Assembly (NCBI GenBank): GCA_000436835.1
Contig: FR889121.1
Span: forward strand, 1 to 34,842
Source: Eubacterium sp. CAG:251
Lineage (GTDB): Bacteria > Bacillota > Clostridia > Oscillospirales > Acutalibacteraceae
DNA: 34,842 bases
Reading direction: 5' to 3'
In this document: one piece after another, positions 30,436-34,842 of the stretch
How the letters are laid out: every line of letters begins with the position of its first letter
Position numbering within the stretch: position 1 is the first letter of the stretch
Position numbers and translations under genes: made by a program
Notes under the pieces: model-generated
Seen by the model: only the letters and a program-made list of their open reading frames with translations
Databases searched by the model: none
What the model was told of the DNA's origin: nothing

Positions 30436-30769
30436 TTTATTTCCTCCCTGAAAAATTATGGTGCGAGTACCGATATTTCAACCACGCTCCCGTGTGTTTC
30501 AAACCTCTCTTTAAATAAAACCGAATGAAAAGACATCATTCGGGCATAAGGAACGAATACACAGAAAATCTGCGTTCGCAAGTCACAGCTTGTAGTTTCC
30601 TATCGGTTCAGATGATTACAAATCATCTTCGTTTCGCCCGGTTTAAAATCGGACATACTCCGTATGAATTACCGCCGTGGGTTATGGCGCAACCTCATAC
30701 ATCATCGCATATCTATGGTGAAGCATAAATATAATATATATATTTATATACTATACCTCGTTCACACGC
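30436..30769 (-). ncRNA. Structured 5' leader of the S10 operon (attenuator-like)
   Basis: About 330 untranslated bases between the promoter and rpsJ. On the minus strand there are, in order: alternative stems GTATGA/TCATAC (30695-30700 with 30662-30667) or CATAC-GGA-GTATG (30654-30666); a 7-bp stem GATGATT-TGT-AATCATC (30611-30627); a stem ACGCAGA/TCTGTGT extended by CGAA/TTCG (about 30555-30579); then the terminator at 30512-30543. AAACCGGGC (about 30636-30644) can pair either with GCCCG at 30541-30545 or with CGGTTT at 30518-30523, both overlapping the terminator. This is the layout of a transcription attenuator; the ligand is unknown. Confidence 0.6.
30512..30543 (-). terminator. Intrinsic terminator inside the rpsJ leader
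   Basis: CCGAATGA (30536-30543 on minus) pairs with TCATTCGG (30521-30528) over a 7-base loop and is followed by TTTTATTTA. It stands 76 bases before the rpsJ start, downstream of the promoter, so it would stop transcription of the whole supercluster unless disrupted. Confidence 0.7.
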
Positions 30770-30775
30770 TCGTCT

Positions 30776-30804
30776 ATTATATATTATAAAGCCCCTGTTG
30801 TCAA
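30776..30804 (-). promoter_or_regulatory. Consensus promoter of the ribosomal supercluster
   Basis: Minus-strand TTGACA (30799-30804), 17-base spacer and TATAAT (30776-30781), both perfect. The start point would be near 30769. An AT-rich stretch lies directly upstream (30805-30900), suitable as an UP element. Confidence 0.9.
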
Positions 30805-30895
30805 CACTTTTTTAATAATTTTTTTAGAATTTTTGCGTTTTTAAGAATTTGTAATTTTTAACAAAATTTACGCTTAAATTTCGTCAAAACTGCAC

Positions 30896-30941
30896 AATAA
30901 AAAATATGGTGCAAGCGATAAGTGAATATCTGCTTGCACCA
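30896..30941 (-). terminator. Intrinsic terminator after spoIVB
   Basis: TGGTGCAAGC (30932-30941 on minus) and GCTTGCACCA (30907-30916) form a perfect 10-bp stem with a 15-base loop, followed by TATTTTTTATT. It closes the spoIVB unit, about 50 bases after its stop codon. Confidence 0.88.
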
Positions 30942-30989
30942 CAATATATTGATTGTTTGTTTGCCTCTTTAATTATTATGTGTTTAATT

Positions 30990-32180
30990 TTACAATTCTT
31001 CGAGCATATCCTCGGCGAAGATTGCATAGCCCTTTTCGGGTGAATCAACAATTACGTGAGTAAGTGCGCCGACAAGCTTGCCGTTTTGAATAATCGGCGA
31101 GCCGCTCATACCCTGCACTATTCCGCCCGTTTTATCAAGCAGGCGCTTATCCGTAATCTTTACAACCATATTTTTGCCTTTTTTATTTTCACGATAAGAA
31201 ATACGTGTTATTTGCGCATTATAAAACTGTGGCTTGCCCAAATCGGTTGTGCAAAGAATTTGAACAGGGCCTTTGACAATTTCATCATTTGAGGCGACCT
31301 CATATTCATAAGTGCCATTTAAATCGCAAGTGTATTTGCCGAAAATTCCGCTTTGGCAATTCTTTTTAAGTGTACCGATTGTATCATTTGTAAATTCGCA
31401 CGCAAGCGAGCCTGCCTCTCCGGCACGGCTTTTATAAATTTTTGTTACATTCGCCTTTACTGCTTCACCGTCCAAAATCGGCATAATTTCATTTGTATCG
31501 ACATCGGTTATCGGATGGCCGAGCGCAGCAACACAATTAGTTGATTTATCATAAAAGGTAACTGTTCCCACTCCTGCCGTTGAGTCCCTGACCCATAAGC
31601 CGACCTTGTAGCACCCCTGCGCCGAGGAATAAGCAGGCTTTAAAGAAAACTCTTTATAATTTCCGTTTCGCTTGACCTTGATATTGTATTCCTTGCCGTT
31701 ATTATCATTAAGTATATCTGTCACACTCGTGGCAGAATACATTTTTTTACCGTTTATTTCAACGATTATATCGCCCTTTTCAAGCCCTGCCTCTTTAGCA
31801 GGATTGCACTTGCCGCTGTCGGTTTCAACGTCACGAATACCGACGATAATCACTCCGTCGGTATAAAGCTTAATTCCGAAGCTTTCGCCGCTAACATTCA
31901 CTTTTTTAGCTTTCTTTTGAGTAACACTTGCCGTTTTAACGGGAATTATTCCCAAAAGCTTAATGTCGTTTTCACTCGGCGATACCTTGGAATTATTCTG
32001 AAAATCGACCTGATAAAGCGAACTGTCACCAAGCCAATAAATGCTTTTGTATTCAACTCTTTTGTTTGAATAAGCAGTTATTTTATCAGGCAAAACAAAG
32101 TTGCCGAACGCAACAAGAGAATAAATTATAACAAGGCATAACGCAAAAATTCCGTCAATAATTCGTATAGCTTTTTTCAT
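30990..32180 (-). CDS. spoIVB: SpoIVB-type sporulation serine peptidase (S55)
   Basis: Forespore-made protease that crosses into the inter-membrane space and triggers pro-sigma-K processing in the mother cell in Bacillus. The 396 residues have an N-terminal membrane anchor (about 7-30), a PDZ domain (about 100-180, VGIRDVETDSGKCNPAKEAG then GDIIVEINGKKM) and the S55 domain with GHPITDVDT (His222), Asp344 and GGIVQGMSGSPI (Ser359), the catalytic triad spacing of the family. It stands apart from its usual neighbours recN and spo0A. AGGTGG precedes the ATG; I could not identify a convincing sigma-G or sigma-F promoter. It marks the organism as able to sporulate. Confidence 0.95.
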   Translation of the reverse strand: MKKAIRIIDGIFALCLVIIYSLVAFGNFVLPDKITAYSNKRVEYKSIYWLGDSSLYQVDFQNNSKVSPSENDIKLLGIIPVKTASVTQKKAKKVNVSGESFGIKLYTDGVIIVGIRDVETDSGKCNPAKEAGLEKGDIIVEINGKKMYSATSVTDILNDNNGKEYNIKVKRNGNYKEFSLKPAYSSAQGCYKVGLWVRDSTAGVGTVTFYDKSTNCVAALGHPITDVDTNEIMPILDGEAVKANVTKIYKSRAGEAGSLACEFTNDTIGTLKKNCQSGIFGKYTCDLNGTYEYEVASNDEIVKGPVQILCTTDLGKPQFYNAQITRISYRENKKGKNMVVKITDKRLLDKTGGIVQGMSGSPIIQNGKLVGALTHVIVDSPEKGYAIFAEDMLEEL

Positions 32181-32228
32181 AATACCACCTATACTATTAT
32201 TGACAGAATTTTAATAAGTATTTTTATT

Positions 32229-32705
32229 TTATTTATCTTCTTTTAATTGCTTTTTGAAAATCAAGCGGAATATAAAGCGAACGAACGGACCTGCGTAGAA
32301 AAGCTGCCAGCAAAGTGCCATAGGAAAATTGCGAACACAAATTCTACAAAAATTAGGAATAATATGTGCGGCGTCCTGAAAGCTGAAAAGAAGACTTGCA
32401 ATAAAGCTCATAAGCGGGCACATAAAAGCAACCGTAACACTTGAAATCATAACAGTGATTAAAAAAGGATTGGTACTTTTCGGGTCAAAATGCTTAAAGG
32501 TAATTTTTTGAGCAAGCTTACCCACGGCAAAAAATTCAAGCAAAAAGCCGATTACGCCCATAATAGGAAGCTCGTGAAGCGCTAAAAGAAAAATATCGTT
32601 ACCAACACCATTATCAAAAGCAATATTGTAACAAACCATTGCATAGACCATAACGATTACCATTATGATTGTAAAAATAAAATCTTGAAACTTAGTTTTT
32701 GGCAT
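32229..32705 (-). CDS. DUF2798-like four-helix membrane protein
   Basis: A 158-residue integral membrane protein with four predicted helices (about 7-28, 41-62, 78-103 and 124-147) and a positively charged C-terminus (FKKQLKEDK). The two similar halves, each with a short motif before a helix (ALHELPIMGVIGFLLEF and the second pair), suggest tandem repeats as in DUF2798 proteins. Function is unknown. GGAG at 8 bases supports the start. It is monocistronic with a strong promoter and a 117-base leader, ending 48 bases before spoIVB. Confidence 0.75.
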   Translation of the reverse strand: MPKTKFQDFIFTIIMVIVMVYAMVCYNIAFDNGVGNDIFLLALHELPIMGVIGFLLEFFAVGKLAQKITFKHFDPKSTNPFLITVMISSVTVAFMCPLMSFIASLLFSFQDAAHIIPNFCRICVRNFPMALCWQLFYAGPFVRFIFRLIFKKQLKEDK

Positions 32706-32822
32706 AAAAAAATCTCCTTAATAATAAAAAATTCAACTCAATAAATTTGTGTTGTTCGTTATCATTACGGAGAATGTGCGTTTCCAATATTAACCTAATA
32801 TTCAGTTGTTCAAAGTGACGTG

Positions 32823-32851
32823 ATTATAACAAATATAAATCAAAAAGTCAA
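32823..32851 (-). promoter_or_regulatory. Promoter of the DUF2798-like gene
   Basis: Minus-strand TTGACT (32846-32851), 17-base spacer, TATAAT (32823-32828). The transcript would carry a ~110-base leader (32706-32816) with no obvious riboswitch or terminator. Confidence 0.8.
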
Positions 32852-32889
32852 GAAAAAAATCCGACAGACGAAAAACCAATGAGCAAAAC

Positions 32890-32919
32890 TTTAGGGTAGG
32901 AGCAAACCCCTACCCTAAA
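32890..32919 (-). terminator. Terminator after pfkA
   Basis: TTTAGGGTAGG (32909-32919 on minus) pairs with CCTACCCTAAA (32890-32900) over an 8-base loop, followed by GTTTTGC. On the plus strand the stem runs into A residues, so only the minus strand is served. It lies 36 bases after the pfkA stop. Confidence 0.75.
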
Positions 32920-32954
32920 AAATACTTCATATTTCGTTTTATTTTATCACTCGG

Positions 32955-33920
32955 TTAAATTGAAACCTCGTGAGCAACATTATAAAGATTCATATCAATA
33001 GACTTCTTCATATTAAGAGCCTCAAAGATATCGTAATCAACAACGTCTTCCTTTTGAGCGGCAACAACACGATTGCCGATATTATTCATAAGAAGCTTAA
33101 CGGCATAGTTACCCATACGTGTAGCAAGAACTCTGTCCTTAGCAGTAGGAGAGCCGCCACGCTGAATATGACCGAGAACGCAGGCACGTGACTCAACGCC
33201 GGTCTTAGCCTCTATTTCCTTAGCAAGGTCATGAACATCAACGTCGACACCCTCGGCAACAATAATAATAAAGTGTTTTTTGCCTGTTCTCTGAGTTTTT
33301 TCCATACGTTCAATAATATGCTCTTGGACATCGTATTCAACTTCAGGAATAAGAATAGAAGTAGCACCGCAAGCAATACCTGCATTAAGTGCAAGATAGC
33401 CTGCCTTTCTACCCATAACTTCAACAACAGTACATCTGTCGTGCGACTCTGTTGTGTCACGAACACGGTCAACCATTTCCATAATAGTATTAAGGCAGGT
33501 GTCATAACCGATAGTATTATCACAGCAAGCAATATCGTTATCAATAGTGCCCGGAAGTCCTACGCAAGGAATACCTCTTTCGCTAAGATCTCTTGCACCA
33601 CGGAACGAACCGTCGCCGCCTATAACAACAACGCCCTCAATACCGTGCTCCTGGCAGGTACGAACTGCTTTTCTAAGACCTTCTTCCGTAGCAAACTCAA
33701 CCGAACGAGCAGAGTAAAGGATAGTACCGCCACGATTGATAATGTCTGATACGCTTCTAAGGTCCATTTCAATGAAATCTCCGTTGATAAGACCGTTGTA
33801 GCCACGAACTACACCGTAAACCTTAATTCCGTTTTCGCATGCTGTACGTACTACCGCACGAATAGCTGCATTCATGCCCGGTGCGTCGCCGCCGCTTGTT
33901 AATACCGCAATTGTTTTCAT
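32955..33920 (-). CDS. pfkA: ATP-dependent 6-phosphofructokinase
   Basis: Committed step of glycolysis: fructose-6-phosphate to fructose-1,6-bisphosphate. The 321 residues are the normal bacterial length. Seen are TSGGDAPGMNAAIRA (8-22), GGDGS (101-105), GTIDNDI with catalytic Asp127, and MGRKAGYLA. Gly104 and Gly124 are the residues of ATP-using enzymes rather than pyrophosphate-using ones. GGAGG precedes the ATG. It follows dnaE, the common Firmicute order, but has its own promoter at 33991-34019. Confidence 0.98.
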   Translation of the reverse strand: MKTIAVLTSGGDAPGMNAAIRAVVRTACENGIKVYGVVRGYNGLINGDFIEMDLRSVSDIINRGGTILYSARSVEFATEEGLRKAVRTCQEHGIEGVVVIGGDGSFRGARDLSERGIPCVGLPGTIDNDIACCDNTIGYDTCLNTIMEMVDRVRDTTESHDRCTVVEVMGRKAGYLALNAGIACGATSILIPEVEYDVQEHIIERMEKTQRTGKKHFIIIVAEGVDVDVHDLAKEIEAKTGVESRACVLGHIQRGGSPTAKDRVLATRMGNYAVKLLMNNIGNRVVAAQKEDVVDYDIFEALNMKKSIDMNLYNVAHEVSI

Positions 33921-33990
33921 AATTATGTCCTCCTATATAATAATATAGACTAAAACAAAATAATCTTTATTTAACTTATATATCTTGTTT

Positions 33991-34019
33991 ATTTTATATT
34001 TTTTCAAGAAAAAAGTCAA
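33991..34019 (-). promoter_or_regulatory. Promoter of pfkA
   Basis: Minus-strand TTGACT (34014-34019), 17-base spacer, TAAAAT (33991-33996), 15 bases past the dnaE stop. The leader is about 65 bases, AT-rich and without an obvious operator. Confidence 0.7.
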
Positions 34020-34033
34020 GTATTGTCGTAAAA

Positions 34034-34842
34034 TTAATGAACAAAAACTACATTCTCATCGCCAAGTATCCTTTTTAATTCCTTAATTTCGGTATTATTC
34101 ACCTCAACAAAACACTCCCTCGGCTGCAAGGCATACCTTTTATCATCGGTATAATAAAAATAAAGAGGAATGTTCCCGTCAAAAATATCAGTCACTCGTT
34201 TTGCAAGTGCTATATTTTCATCATTTTCATTCTTAAAGCGCAGATAAAGAGCCACCTTTTTTCTTTTGTGATTTTCATTTTTCGCCTGTTTGCTGTTTTG
34301 AATAGGCTTATTTTTATATTTTCCGCTTTCAAAATCAGCTTGAGTAGGTGCGCTGTCTATTGAATAAGCAAGTATTTTAGCATCCTTTTCTTCCTCAAGT
34401 GAGAGGTTTCCTGCAATAGTTATTATACTGCCGTCATAAAGAAATTGTGCGTACTTTTCAAGCGCTTTTGCAAAAACGATAACCTCAATTGAGCCGTACA
34501 AGTCCTCTACGGTTACAAAAGCCATTGAAGCGCCGCTTCTCGTTTGCTTAAGAATTACACGAGTAACAATGCCACAAGTACGCACAAAGGTTTTATCCTT
34601 GTAAATACTCATATCGTCATTTGCACTTTCCAAAAGCTCGCCTATATTAGCAAATCCGAGTTTTTCGCACAAATCGGAATATTTATCCATAGGGTGACCG
34701 GAAAGGTAAAGTCCCGTCATTTCCTTTTCCATTTTCAAAAGCTCAGCCTTAGGAAATTCATCAACATTCGGAACATCAAATTCAAGCGGAGAATCATTAC
34801 CGCCGAGTTCAAAAAAACCAACCTGACCGTAGCGTGTGCTCT
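34034..34842 (-). CDS. dnaE: DNA polymerase III alpha subunit, C-terminal part (truncated by the window)
   Basis: The frame is open to the window edge, so only the 3' ~269 codons are seen; the gene continues beyond 34842. The visible part begins in the C-terminal region with GQVGFFELG, then LLKMEKEMTGLYLSGHPMD, typical of DnaE after the helix-hairpin-helix domain. An OB-fold follows (about 34300-34600: RTCGIVTRVILKQTRSGASM, VTVEDLYGSIEVIVF) and a C-terminal domain with VALYLRFKNENDENIALAKR. It is replicative polymerase; whether it is DnaE1 or DnaE3 cannot be told. Upstream of pfkA as in other Firmicutes. Confidence 0.93.
   Translation of the reverse strand, partial: STRYGQVGFFELGGNDSPLEFDVPNVDEFPKAELLKMEKEMTGLYLSGHPMDKYSDLCEKLGFANIGELLESANDDMSIYKDKTFVRTCGIVTRVILKQTRSGASMAFVTVEDLYGSIEVIVFAKALEKYAQFLYDGSIITIAGNLSLEEEKDAKILAYSIDSAPTQADFESGKYKNKPIQNSKQAKNENHKRKKVALYLRFKNENDENIALAKRVTDIFDGNIPLYFYYTDDKRYALQPRECFVEVNNTEIKELKRILGDENVVFVH

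Noticed and set aside
30525..30728. A 67-residue open frame on the plus strand opposite the rpsJ leader
   Set aside because: It runs through the inverted repeats of the leader, has no ribosome site, and the leader promoter reads the other way. The frame is best explained by the structured RNA.
32181..32228. A sigma-G promoter before spoIVB
   Set aside because: An AT-rich stretch vaguely like the -10 is present but no matching -35, so it was not reported as a feature.

Overview
The window is chromosomal DNA of a low-GC, endospore-forming Firmicute, most likely class Clostridia. The evidence is a SpoIVB-type sporulation protease, near-consensus TTGACA/TATAAT promoters, strong GGAGG ribosome sites, a zinc-type S14, a zinc-finger adenylate kinase and the canonical Gram-positive S10-spc-alpha ribosomal gene order. 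Family or genus cannot be fixed from the sequence alone; a gut Oscillospirales-type organism is my guess. No rRNA, tRNA, CRISPR array, prophage or transposase was seen.

Layout. 1-2.4 kb: guaA and an XRE regulator, both minus strand. 2.4-6.9 kb (minus): two short operons, GH20 hexosaminidase + membrane M28 peptidase, and YitT membrane protein + HAD hydrolase. 7.0-10.8 kb (minus): an envelope-stress-like operon of response regulator, sensor kinase and HtrA protease joined by close or overlapping junctions. 10.83-11.23 kb: a gene-free stretch that looks like an interspersed repeat. 11.2-12.5 kb (minus): a DUF815 AAA+ ATPase. 12.6-15.1 kb: the only plus-strand island, a FadR-type regulator, ilvC and a small lipoprotein. 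15.15-30.8 kb (minus): a ribosomal protein supercluster from rpsJ to rplQ with secY, adk, map, infA and rpoA, opened by a perfect consensus promoter and a ~330-nt structured leader containing an intrinsic terminator, and closed by a strong terminator. 30.9-34.8 kb (minus): spoIVB, a DUF2798-like membrane protein, pfkA and the 3' part of dnaE.

How the parts work together. The supercluster makes ribosomal proteins together with the protein-export channel, adenylate kinase, methionine aminopeptidase, IF-1 and RNA polymerase alpha. Its leader looks like a transcription attenuator with competing pairings. In the plus-strand island a 10-nt element of form GTCnGACAAC occurs both at the fadR-like promoter and just downstream of the ilvC promoter, suggesting that the regulator controls itself and ilvC. 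The HtrA operon resembles CssRS/HtrA quality control of exported proteins. The GH20/M28 pair probably serves turnover of amino-sugar glycans and peptides.

Most of the window is core genome. The best candidates for something undescribed are the rpsJ leader, the fadR-ilvC operator, the membrane-inserted M28 peptidase, the hairpins at cistron junctions of the supercluster, and the repeat near 11 kb.
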